Below the pieces are notes generated by a model. That model saw only the letters and a list, made by a program, of their open reading frames with translations, was not told the origin of the DNA and did not search any database. From Bacteroidales bacterium (GTDB lineage: Bacteria; Bacteroidota; Bacteroidia; Bacteroidales; UBA10428), in contig JAFGSZ010000083.1 of assembly GCA_016934395.1 (NCBI GenBank), positions 1 to 51,129 of the forward strand: a stretch of DNA of 51,129 nucleotides, read 5' to 3'. A program made the position numbers and the translations under genes. Below, one piece after another: positions 33,558-42,015 of this stretch (the stretch's first letter is position 1; every line of letters begins with the position of its first letter).

Positions 33558-34405
33558 TTCAGCGCCCTCCCTGTGGTTTTAATAAATATATCTTCAAGCG
33601 AGGCTTCTTCCGAATGCATGGATACAAGAGTGTATTTTTTAATTATATAAAGAAAATCTTTATTATCCCCAAGCTTATCAAGACTAAACTCCCGGGTCTT
33701 TGATTCACCATTGGTATATTCCACACGTACTTTTCTCACACCGTTTAACAGTTTTAATTGTTTTGGGGCATCCACAAGTTTAAGTTCACCATCGGTAATA
33801 AAAGCCACCCTGTCGCATAATTCATCGGCATCGTGCATATTGTGGGTAGTAATAAAAATAGTTTTCCCCTGCCTTTTAAGGCTCAGGATAATGTCTTTCA
33901 TTTTACGTGCATTCATGGGGTCAAGCCCGGCAGTGGGTTCATCAAAAAACAGGATCTCAGGATCGTGTATCAGTGCGCGTGCAAAGTTTAAACGCATTTT
34001 CATTCCCTTGGAATATTCTTCCACCCTTTTTTTTGCGTCGTTTTTCAGGTCTACCATTTCAAGAAGGGCAATGGGGTCCTGAGTTTTTTTGTCATAAAAT
34101 GAAGCAAAAAATTTCAGGTTTTCCAGGGCTGAAAGCCTGGCATAATGGTTTGGCAATTCAAATCCTACCCCAATATGTTCATAATATTGAGATTTCCAGG
34201 AGGATAATTTTTCTCCAAGTACTTCAATATTTCCGGAATATCCGGGCAACAAACCGATCAGTATTTTTTGGGTGGTGCTTTTTCCGGCTCCGCTGGGTCC
34301 CAGAAATCCGAATATTTCCCCTTTATTTATTTGAAAAGAAATATTTTTAATCGTGGGATTGGAACTACCCGGATAGGAGTAAATTAAATTTTCAATTCGG
34401 ATCAT
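33554..34405 (-). CDS. ABC transporter ATP-binding protein
   Basis: The 283-residue ATPase has a Walker A site GPSGAGKST (about 35-43), a Q-loop, the ABC signature YSKGMKMRLNFARAL, Walker B ILFFDEPTAGLDP and the H-loop ITTHNMHDAD. The C-terminal part (KVRVEYTNGESKTREF) is typical of DrrA-like exporter ATPases. It powers the two permeases downstream. It starts 14 bp after the TetR gene and is co-transcribed with it. Confidence 0.95.
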   Translation of the reverse strand: MIRIENLIYSYPGSSNPTIKNISFQINKGEIFGFLGPSGAGKSTTQKILIGLLPGYSGNIEVLGEKLSSWKSQYYEHIGVGFELPNHYARLSALENLKFFASFYDKKTQDPIALLEMVDLKNDAKKRVEEYSKGMKMRLNFARALIHDPEILFFDEPTAGLDPMNARKMKDIILSLKRQGKTIFITTHNMHDADELCDRVAFITDGELKLVDAPKQLKLLNGVRKVRVEYTNGESKTREFSLDKLGDNKDFLYIIKKYTLVSMHSEEASLEDIFIKTTGRALK

Positions 34406-34419
34406 AATTTTAATAATTA

Positions 34420-35079
34420 TTATTGTTTAATCATACCGTTTTTAAGCAAGTCACTAAATCCGGAGACAATGTCCATTATCTTTTCCCGGGGAATGGAAAA
34501 AACCGGCTTTTCATTTTTAATATTGTCTGAAAAATCGATCTGGTGTTTAATGGATATAAAATCGAATATTCCAAATTGTACCTGGATTACAAGAAATGCA
34601 ATGAGTTCAACATCCATATCTGAACGCAGTTGGCCAAGTTTTAAATGTTTCTGTACCATTCCGGTTACCATTTTAAGCAGATTTTTTTTAGTATCCAGTT
34701 CAATGTTTCCAATTTCTTCATTAAACCGTTCCCGCGATACATTAAGTAAAAACCCGCTATACAAGGGATATTCAATGTCAAATTGAATTTTTTCAGAAAA
34801 ATTTTCGATAATAATTTCAAAAAAATCTTTATCCGAAGAATCCAGCAAATCGCTCACTCTTTTCAATCTGAGATTTGTGGCATATTCAATTAAATACAGG
34901 TACAGATCCTTTTTGGAAGTAAAATACCTGTAAAAGCTGCCTTTAGCCAGATTAAGTCTTTTTATAATTCTGGATAAAGAAGCAGAGGAATAGTTATTCA
35001 TGGTAAATTCCCTGAATCCTTCATTCAGAATTTCTTTTTGCCTGTCTTGTGGCAGGTTTTCAAACGTTTTTAAAGGCAT
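34420..35079 (-). CDS. TetR-family repressor of the ABC exporter operon
   Basis: The 219-residue protein has an N-terminal TetR helix-turn-helix (FREFTMNNYSSASLSRIIKRLNLAKGSFYRYFTSKKDLY, about 22-60) and a helical ligand-binding domain. It is the first gene of the leftward exporter operon. Two imperfect inverted repeats just upstream of its start (35093-35108 and 35125-35140) are the likely operators, so it probably represses its own operon and releases on binding an exported compound. Confidence 0.93.
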   Translation of the reverse strand: MPLKTFENLPQDRQKEILNEGFREFTMNNYSSASLSRIIKRLNLAKGSFYRYFTSKKDLYLYLIEYATNLRLKRVSDLLDSSDKDFFEIIIENFSEKIQFDIEYPLYSGFLLNVSRERFNEEIGNIELDTKKNLLKMVTGMVQKHLKLGQLRSDMDVELIAFLVIQVQFGIFDFISIKHQIDFSDNIKNEKPVFSIPREKIMDIVSGFSDLLKNGMIKQ

Positions 35080-35092
35080 ACAATATTATTTA

Positions 35093-35108
35093 GCGACTAC
35101 CTGGTCGC
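35093..35108. promoter_or_regulatory. TetR operator, copy 1
   Basis: GCGACTACCTGGTCGC is an imperfect palindrome 13 bp upstream of the TetR start codon. The GCGAC half-sites and the CCTGGTC core recur in copy 2. It lies immediately downstream of the probable -7 box (35108-35115). Confidence 0.7.
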
Positions 35109-35115
35109 AAATTTA
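35108..35115 (-). promoter_or_regulatory. -7 box of the TetR-exporter operon
   Basis: TAAATTTG on the minus strand is an exact TAnnTTTG match, placed between the two operators. A TTG lies 24 nt upstream, further than usual, so the -33 element is uncertain. Confidence 0.5.
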
Positions 35116-35124
35116 ATAAAAAAA

Positions 35125-35140
35125 GCGACCAGGTGGTCAC
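35125..35140. promoter_or_regulatory. TetR operator, copy 2
   Basis: GCGACCAGGTGGTCAC has a near-perfect GACCAGGTGGTC core and matches the inverse of copy 1. The two centres are 32 bp apart, about three helical turns, so both would face the same side. It would block the -33 region. Confidence 0.7.
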
Positions 35141-35235
35141 AATTTGAAAAAAAGATTAGTTTTATTAAAAATTAAAAAATCGATAACAATGCAACCCGTT
35201 GAAAGGTAACTTGTCTTTAATAAAAAACTGTAATT

Positions 35236-36432
35236 ATGAAAAAACTCTACACAACCTTATGCTGGACTGTTTTAATATGTTCAGGCGTTTTTGCCCAGGT
35301 TGAAAATCAGTATATTCAAAAACCATTTCAGATTACCTTTGTATATCCTCTGGGTACAAATGGATATAATAGTTATCAATGTGTAAATCTTTTTTCGCTT
35401 AATATGCTGGTTGGCATTTCAGCAGGTCTTAATGGGGCAGAATTCAGCGGGTTATTAAATATTGAAAAAGATTTTGTAACAGGGGTGCAGTTTGCCGGAT
35501 TTGGCAATATTGCAGGAGGAGATGTTAATGCCGGGCAGTTTGCCGGATTTCTGAATGTTAATGGGGGAAATACAAAAGGAGTTCAGGGAGCTGGATTTTT
35601 AAACCTTTCGGGAGGATACGGTGAAGTGGTACAAATGGCTGGTTTCGGCAATGCAGTAAACGGATTACAGGGAGTTCAACTTGGCGGATTTGGGAATATT
35701 TCTACGAGACCGGTTGTTGGAGCCCAATTATCAGGCTTTGGGAATATTTCCGGTGGAGATTCGGAAAACGTTCAGCTGGCCGGGTTTGGGAATATAATTG
35801 CCGGCGATAATAACGGATTACAGGCATCAGGATTTGTTAATGTTGCCCGCGATATAAAAGGTGCTCAAATAGCAGGATTTATAAACATTGCCCGAAAAGT
35901 TGAAGGAGTGCAAATAGCCGGATTTATTAACATATGTGATTCTATTGATGGTATCCCGATAGGTATTGTGAATATTGTAAAACAAAACGGATATAGAAAA
36001 TTTGAGGTTGGCGCTAACGAAACGTTTTTTATAAATACCTCTTTTAAATTAGGTATTAAGTCATTTTACACGATATTTTCCCTGGGTTATCGCCCAAAAA
36101 TCCATGATCAGTTTTGGGGCTATGGTTTGGGTTTGGGAACAAGCCTTTCAGTAAGTGAAAAGAATACATTAGATATTGAAGCACAGGTTTATGATGTTCA
36201 ACAAAACTTTTTCCGGAATTATAAAATGAACCTGCTGGTGCAGAGTAGGATTAATTTTTCTTACCAGATTGCTGAACATTTGGTTGTGTTTGCAGGGCCC
36301 TCTTTTAATTTATTAATATCAGACAGGTTAGCATCTTCAGAAATATTTTCTCCATCGTGGAAAATCAATATTGCCGACAGGGACAATCATTTAAGGGGTT
36401 GGGTTGGATTTAACCTGGGCTTGCGGTTTTAG
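35236..36432 (+). CDS. LA_2272-type surface-repeat protein
   Basis: The 398-residue protein has a signal peptide (MKKLYTTLCWTVLICSGVFAQ). Residues about 60-250 consist of about ten repeats of roughly 18-20 residues with the consensus GVQxAGFGNI (e.g. GVQLGGFGNIS, GVQIAGFINI). This is a beta-solenoid-like region. A C-terminal beta-barrel-like part follows and ends in the aromatic motif GLRF. It is divergent from the TetR gene, with the operators between, and may be co-regulated. The function is unknown. Confidence 0.82.
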   Translation: MKKLYTTLCWTVLICSGVFAQVENQYIQKPFQITFVYPLGTNGYNSYQCVNLFSLNMLVGISAGLNGAEFSGLLNIEKDFVTGVQFAGFGNIAGGDVNAGQFAGFLNVNGGNTKGVQGAGFLNLSGGYGEVVQMAGFGNAVNGLQGVQLGGFGNISTRPVVGAQLSGFGNISGGDSENVQLAGFGNIIAGDNNGLQASGFVNVARDIKGAQIAGFINIARKVEGVQIAGFINICDSIDGIPIGIVNIVKQNGYRKFEVGANETFFINTSFKLGIKSFYTIFSLGYRPKIHDQFWGYGLGLGTSLSVSEKNTLDIEAQVYDVQQNFFRNYKMNLLVQSRINFSYQIAEHLVVFAGPSFNLLISDRLASSEIFSPSWKINIADRDNHLRGWVGFNLGLRF

Positions 36433-36521
36433 AAAGATCTAAAGTTCAGAGAACTTCACCATGGGTAAATAAATTGATTAGAAGATCTTTTGGCTGAAAG
36501 ACTGGTTACCTCCAGGTTACT

Positions 36522-36551
36522 CCCGTAAAGTGAAAACTTTACGGGTTTTTT
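36522..36551 (+). terminator. Rho-independent terminator
   Basis: CCCGTAAAGT and ACTTTACGGG form a perfect 10-bp stem with a GAAA loop followed by TTTTTT. It lies 90 bp after the surface-repeat gene and serves this rightward transcript. Confidence 0.92.
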
Positions 36552-36585
36552 CATAAGTAAGGATGGTTGTTATTTGCAGAAACAA

Positions 36586-37266
36586 CTAATTTATATTCCA
36601 ATCAATGGCATCAATTCCATGCCGGTTAAGTATATCATTTGTTTTTGAAAAATGCCGGCAACCGAAAAATCCGTTGTACGCTGAAAAAGGTGAAGGGTGT
36701 GCCGCTTTTAAGATATAATGTTTATTTGAATCAATCAATGCTTCTTTTGCCTGGGCATATTTTCCCCACAGTAAAAAAACCAGTCCTGCCCGTTGATGTG
36801 ACAATTTTCTGATTACAGCATCTGTAAATTCCTCCCAGCCTTGTTTTTGATGAGAACCGGCCTGGTTTGCCCGAACCGTAAGGGTAGCATTCAGGAGCAT
36901 AACTCCCTGGTTTGCCCATTTTTCAAGATTTCCATGGCGTGGTACCGGAATGCCCAGATCAGTTTGTAGTTCCTTAAAAATATTTACCAGTGAAGGGGGT
37001 TGGGCAATTCCTTCCGGAACAGAAAAGCATAATCCATGAGCTTGTCCTTTTCCATGGTATGGGTCCTGACCCAGAAGCACTACTTTAACCTCATCAAAAG
37101 GAGTGTTATTAAATGCATTAAATATTAATGTACCGGGAGGGTAAACTACGTATTTGGATTTTTCAGCAATCAGAAATTCTTTGAGTTCGGAAAAATATTG
37201 GGATTGAAACTCATCTTTAAGTTTTTCTTTCCAGCTGGCTTCAATCTGCGGATCAATGGTGCTCAT
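36586..37266 (-). CDS. ung: Uracil-DNA glycosylase, family 1
   Basis: The 226-residue enzyme removes uracil from DNA. The water-activating loop is GQDPYHGKGQAHGLCFSVP with the catalytic Asp, and the C-terminal active-site motif is HPSPFSAYNGFFGCRHFS. The length matches the family. It lies 14 bp downstream of the Na/Pi cotransporter gene on the same strand and is probably co-transcribed, although no functional link is evident. Confidence 0.97.
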   Translation of the reverse strand: MSTIDPQIEASWKEKLKDEFQSQYFSELKEFLIAEKSKYVVYPPGTLIFNAFNNTPFDEVKVVLLGQDPYHGKGQAHGLCFSVPEGIAQPPSLVNIFKELQTDLGIPVPRHGNLEKWANQGVMLLNATLTVRANQAGSHQKQGWEEFTDAVIRKLSHQRAGLVFLLWGKYAQAKEALIDSNKHYILKAAHPSPFSAYNGFFGCRHFSKTNDILNRHGIDAIDWNIN

Positions 37267-37280
37267 AAAGAATAATTAAT

Positions 37281-39335
37281 TTATTTTAATAATATTCTGG
37301 CGGTGTTGGTAGCATGACTTCCAATAAGCTTAAACATTGTCATCAATTCAAGATGCGTGTTGCTGCTGGCCAGGGATTGTTCCACTTCTTTTTTAAGCCG
37401 CTCATAATGATGTTTTTCAAGATTAAAGGATTTTAGCCGGAACTCTTCATATTCTTTTTTCATGTTTTTTGCTTTTTTCAGGCTTACATCCTGGTAGAGA
37501 TCATAAGCGTAATCGATTAGTTTGAGTGTGGAGGTATGATATTCAATCAATTCTTCTTTTCCCACGGTTGAAAAGTCGTAATTATTGGTACACCAGCTAA
37601 GGGCTTTGTCTTTTAATGTTGAAGATACAATATCGGCGATTTGTTCAAATTCTTTTACCGTGTACATCATCTGGAATGCTTCTTCTATACTGTTTGAATC
37701 AACATTTTCCCGCGTAATTTTCAGGAGATAATTATTAATGGCATCCCGGGCAAAATTGGTCCTTTTCTCTTCCGATTCTATTAATTTCAAAACTTCCGTA
37801 TTCCTTGTCATAAAAGGAGTAAGAATTTTTTCCACCATCGACCTCACAATTTTGATCATTTCCAGCACCTCTTGTTTTGCTACATTTAATGCCAGTGAAG
37901 GTGTCTTTAATAGATTTTCATCGAGGTACAAGGCTTCATATTCATGTCTTTTTTCTGGTTTTACAGGCAATATAAAATTAATAAAACGACTATAACTATT
38001 GGCAAAGGGTAAAAATATCGCGGTAAGCAAAACATTATAAACCGTGTGTGCATTGGCGATTTGTCTGGGAAGGTTATTAAATGTATCTCCGGTATTTGCA
38101 CCAAGGTTTGAAATATTTGCAATAAGTTCAGTAAACCGGGGGATCCACCATACCAGGATTAAAGCGCCAAAAACTTTAAACAGGGTATGTGCCAGGGCAA
38201 CCTGTTTGGATTCCCTTGATGTATTCAGACTGGCCAGTATTGCTGTAATTGCTGTACCGAGGTTTGCCCCGATAAGCATAGAAACGGAAGCTTCCAGGGT
38301 TAGAAGATTTTGTGTGCCCAAAATAATTAATATGCCAATAAATGCACTACTGCTTTGAATAAGGGCTGTAAAAAGAGCGCCCACCAAAATTCCCAGCAGA
38401 GGATTTTCAAGTTTCAACAGCAGGTTGATAAAAGGTTCATATGATCTTAAGGGATACATGGATTCAGACATAATGTACATCCCGTAAAACAGGATACCAA
38501 AACCCAAAATACCTTCACCAATACTTTTATTTCTTGGATTTTTAGAAAACATATGAATAGCAAATCCAAATGCCACCATCAAAAGCGCATAGTCGGTTAA
38601 TTTAAAAGCAATAATCTGTGCGGTTATGGTTGTACCGATGGCAGCGCCTAAAATTATACCAATGGTTTGTTTAAATTTCATAAGTTTGGAATTCACGAAA
38701 CTTACCAGCATTACTGTAGTGGCGCTGCTGCTTTGTATAACCATGGTAACAAAGGTCCCTACCAGCATGGCAATAAACCGATTTTGAGTAAGTGAGCTAA
38801 GAATAGTTCGCATGCGGTCACCGGCCGATTTTTGTAGGCCCTCGCTCATCATGTTCATTCCCAGTAAAAATAATGCCAGGCCTCCCATCAATCCGATAAC
38901 GAGCATAAATACCCAGTTGGATTTTCTTGCTGTGGCTTTAAAAACAACAAAATTCAAATCTGAAATAGAATGAATTTTTGCGGAGATTTCATAATCTCCC
39001 TCTTTTGAACCGAGTTGAAAATTGGTGGATGTTATACCGTTGGAATCAGTATGTGTTAATGAATTTTTTATTGAGTATTTCGATGCTTTAACCGGAAACG
39101 ATATAATTTCAAAAACAACGGGATAATTTATTACAGGGTTACTTGAACTATCTAAAACCTGAACCCTGAAAGGGGCATTTAACATTTTATTTACCACCTG
39201 GAACTGCAAATCGCCGGAGCCAGCAGCCTTTACCAGTGAATAATTCTTAGTTGTTGTTGAATCATTAGAAAGAGCCTGTTCTACAATAGCCAGACAAAGA
39301 GAAATACAAACAAATAAAAAAATACGGCTTTTCAC
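37281..39335 (-). CDS. Na/Pi cotransporter-family protein with an N-terminal Ig-like domain
   Basis: The 684-residue protein has an N-terminal signal peptide (1-23), then a beta-sandwich resembling a Big_1/invasin Ig fold (about 40-136, with FRVQVLDSSSNPVINYPVVFEI). The NptA/PNaS membrane domain starts near 141, with the twin QSSS motifs VIQSSSATT (about 200) and LIQSSSAFIG (about 330). A PhoU-like helical domain occupies the last 200 residues. It likely imports phosphate with sodium or senses it. The Ig domain would be in the periplasm. It starts with GTG; no usable ATG is in frame upstream. Confidence 0.88.
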   Translation of the reverse strand: MKSRIFLFVCISLCLAIVEQALSNDSTTTKNYSLVKAAGSGDLQFQVVNKMLNAPFRVQVLDSSSNPVINYPVVFEIISFPVKASKYSIKNSLTHTDSNGITSTNFQLGSKEGDYEISAKIHSISDLNFVVFKATARKSNWVFMLVIGLMGGLALFLLGMNMMSEGLQKSAGDRMRTILSSLTQNRFIAMLVGTFVTMVIQSSSATTVMLVSFVNSKLMKFKQTIGIILGAAIGTTITAQIIAFKLTDYALLMVAFGFAIHMFSKNPRNKSIGEGILGFGILFYGMYIMSESMYPLRSYEPFINLLLKLENPLLGILVGALFTALIQSSSAFIGILIILGTQNLLTLEASVSMLIGANLGTAITAILASLNTSRESKQVALAHTLFKVFGALILVWWIPRFTELIANISNLGANTGDTFNNLPRQIANAHTVYNVLLTAIFLPFANSYSRFINFILPVKPEKRHEYEALYLDENLLKTPSLALNVAKQEVLEMIKIVRSMVEKILTPFMTRNTEVLKLIESEEKRTNFARDAINNYLLKITRENVDSNSIEEAFQMMYTVKEFEQIADIVSSTLKDKALSWCTNNYDFSTVGKEELIEYHTSTLKLIDYAYDLYQDVSLKKAKNMKKEYEEFRLKSFNLEKHHYERLKKEVEQSLASSNTHLELMTMFKLIGSHATNTARILLK

Positions 39336-39433
39336 ACGATTGGAATTTCATGTAAATTTAATTTTTTGAACAGAAATTAAAAATTGTTTTTGTGTTTGCG
39401 TCTGGCCATAAAAATTTTTTGGATGTATAAATG

Positions 39434-41842
39434 TTATACATGAAATCGAAGGGTGGCTAAAAAATTTCTTCCCGGAGCAGCCACTCCCGAGGCAAAGGGT
39501 TTATAGAAAGTATCCAGTAAATTTTCAACTGCCAGTTGTAAGGTTATGTGTGGATTTAATTTCACAGAAGTTCTGAAGTTAATTGTAAACCATGCCGGGA
39601 AGCCGTAATCAGTGCCTTCATCCTCGTTATCTTCACCAAAAGGCGACATATCTTCAGCATATTTCCAGCCATTATAGAAAACATACAGTTCGTTGTTGAA
39701 TTTTTTTATTTTGTAGCCTATTGTGGTCTTTCCGAAAATGGGTGTGATATGTGCCATGGGTACATTCTGAGAAATATCCCTACCGTGAACATAATTTAAT
39801 GTACTTCTAAAACTTAGATTTGAATTCAGATCAGAGACCAGGCTAAGGCTTACACCATGTATTAATGCCTCATCTGAATTAGTATTGGCAGTTACATTGT
39901 AATAATCGCCATCATACTCGAGTGAATCTATGCCGTTGGGAAGTGCGTAATAGGTGCGTACGATAGCCTCAGTAAGGTACGAGACAAAAATATTCCCGTT
40001 AATCTGAATATAGCCATCAAAGGTTTTAGAAATACCGAATTCCAGGTTGTAGGTATATTCCGGTTTTAATGAGTTGTTAGGAATAATAATATCGTCGCCT
40101 TTAACCCTTACCTTACCATAATCGTCAACATTTGGGTTTCTGTATCCGGTGGATGCTATGCACATAAACTGCAAATCTTTAAGCGGGTGGTAAATTAAAC
40201 TAACGCTTCCGGTTAATGCCCCGTTATTGATAGTTACCGTTGAAAAGGGCAGGGGCAATAACTCATTGCTGAATTTTGACCAAAGATTAGCATAACTATA
40301 TCGCATTCCACCGGAAAGCAGGTATTTATTTAAAAAATCTTTTTTATAGTTAATATATGCAGAAAGTGTATTTATGTCGCTTCCCCCATCGGGATATCGG
40401 GTAATTGCCGGCTCTCTCTCGCCTGTATTAATATTTTCGTAAAAGGCATTTGAATAGACCGTATTGTATGTGTATTCAAGGCCGTAATTTATTTTTCCGG
40501 TATTTGCTAACAACTTAAACAGATCAAGGTTTAAAGAATATACATTCACATCCTCTTCCTGATGCAGTCGGTCTGCAATACGAAACTTACGGTCGATCCG
40601 GTCTTCATCAATTCTTTGATATGCTGCAGTTCCGGTTAAATAGTTAAATAAAAAGTTTTGAGCTTTTACAACTGATTTAACAGAGGCCAGTAATCTGTTT
40701 TGAGGGCCATAATACCATTCTGCATATTCCAGGTTGTTTCCTTTATAATCATTCAGTACATCGTATCTTGGTACTTCTGAAGAAGTTGAATATTGAATGT
40801 TAGCAATTACATCAACATTTTCCGTGGGGCTGTATTTAAGTTTTTGTACAAAATCGTATTGTGAATACGATGTATTTTTCTGGATTTCGGGGTCAGGGTT
40901 TACAAAAGTAGAATCCACACCATTTACCTGGTCTACATAATTTTCGCACAGGCCGATATTCTCATAAAATGGATTTCTTGACCGTCCCATTTTTATATTT
41001 CCATAATTACTATAGGTAAAGCTTGTTAATGACCCCAGTCTTTTACTGCCGAGGTTAAAATCAAGATGGGCAACCTGGGCCTGGTTTGCAGAAGATAATT
41101 GTCCGTAGGCATTGGCCGATAGATTTACCAACTGGTTTTCATTTGCCAGTTCCGGATCGCGGGTTATGTAATGAATAACACCACCCAATGCATCGCTGCC
41201 ATATATTGTTGAATTCGGACCATAAATAATTTCTGTTCGTTCCAGAATAGCCCTGTCAATAGTAATTGAATTCTGCAGATGTCCGGTTCGGTAAATAGCA
41301 TTATTCATTCTTACTCCATCCACAACAAGAAGTATTTTGTTTGCTTCAAATCCTCTGATTATTGGACTTCCTCCTCCTCCCTGACTTTTTTGTACAAAAA
41401 TATTTCCTGTGCTTAATAAAATATCTGAAGAAGTCTGTGAGGGAATTAACTCTAGTTTTACCGGATCAAGCACATCGGTCATATGAGCGATATTTTTTTT
41501 ATTTTCTTTCGATTTGGAAGCTGAGATTATAAATTCATCCATAAGAATAATCCTCTTTTTCAGAAAAATTTTATAATTCAGGGTTTTGATCTCATCTAGA
41601 GTAAAATGTGCAGGTTGAAAAGAAGTATGTTGAAAAAATAATGTGTCATTTTGGGCAAATTGCGAAAGGTCTGCCTTTCCGTTGTAATCTGTAATTGTAG
41701 ATCTGTTTTTTTTACTGTTATAAATGGCTACATTATTTATAGATTCCTTTGTAGAGAGATTGTATACAGTAATTTGCTGTGAATAAACAACATTAGTTAA
41801 AATTATAGAACAAATAAGGCATAAAATCAGATTGAATTTCAT
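39434..41842 (-). CDS. TonB-dependent outer-membrane receptor
   Basis: The 802-residue protein has a signal peptide, an N-terminal carboxypeptidase-regulatory-like domain (about 22-95), a TonB-box region (MDEFIISASKSKENKK) and a plug domain with SQGGGGSPIIRGFEANKILLVVDGVRMNN. A 22-strand barrel follows, ending in the aromatic-type LRFHV. The plug resembles haem/transferrin-type receptors, but the ligand cannot be assigned from sequence. No partner SusD-type gene is present, so a polysaccharide role is unlikely. It stands alone. Confidence 0.92.
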   Translation of the reverse strand: MKFNLILCLICSIILTNVVYSQQITVYNLSTKESINNVAIYNSKKNRSTITDYNGKADLSQFAQNDTLFFQHTSFQPAHFTLDEIKTLNYKIFLKKRIILMDEFIISASKSKENKKNIAHMTDVLDPVKLELIPSQTSSDILLSTGNIFVQKSQGGGGSPIIRGFEANKILLVVDGVRMNNAIYRTGHLQNSITIDRAILERTEIIYGPNSTIYGSDALGGVIHYITRDPELANENQLVNLSANAYGQLSSANQAQVAHLDFNLGSKRLGSLTSFTYSNYGNIKMGRSRNPFYENIGLCENYVDQVNGVDSTFVNPDPEIQKNTSYSQYDFVQKLKYSPTENVDVIANIQYSTSSEVPRYDVLNDYKGNNLEYAEWYYGPQNRLLASVKSVVKAQNFLFNYLTGTAAYQRIDEDRIDRKFRIADRLHQEEDVNVYSLNLDLFKLLANTGKINYGLEYTYNTVYSNAFYENINTGEREPAITRYPDGGSDINTLSAYINYKKDFLNKYLLSGGMRYSYANLWSKFSNELLPLPFSTVTINNGALTGSVSLIYHPLKDLQFMCIASTGYRNPNVDDYGKVRVKGDDIIIPNNSLKPEYTYNLEFGISKTFDGYIQINGNIFVSYLTEAIVRTYYALPNGIDSLEYDGDYYNVTANTNSDEALIHGVSLSLVSDLNSNLSFRSTLNYVHGRDISQNVPMAHITPIFGKTTIGYKIKKFNNELYVFYNGWKYAEDMSPFGEDNEDEGTDYGFPAWFTINFRTSVKLNPHITLQLAVENLLDTFYKPFASGVAAPGRNFLATLRFHV

Positions 41843-41980
41843 AGGGAATAAAAATTTTTATAAACTTAATATTTTAACAAATATTATACCATTTGAAAGC
41901 AGGATAATTTATAATAATCTAATGACTATAGTTTAAATAGAGTGTTAGTAAGTATGATTTTATCTGAATGTTTAATTTTC

Positions 41981-41988
41981 TAATTTTG
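41981..41988 (+). promoter_or_regulatory. Possible -7 promoter box of the DUF3352-like gene
   Basis: TAATTTTG is an exact TAnnTTTG match and lies 28 bp before the ATG at 42016. The -33 element is not clear. Confidence 0.4.
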
Positions 41989-42015
41989 AATGAATGAGCG
42001 CTTAAATTGTTTGAT

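Noticed and set aside
33907-34350. 147-codon open frame antisense to the ABC ATPase gene
   Set aside because: It lies wholly opposite a gene with all ABC motifs and its translation shows no family pattern.
35400-35990. Regularly spaced repeats considered as a CRISPR array
   Set aside because: They are in-frame coding repeats of a surface protein with diverged sequence and no unique spacers.
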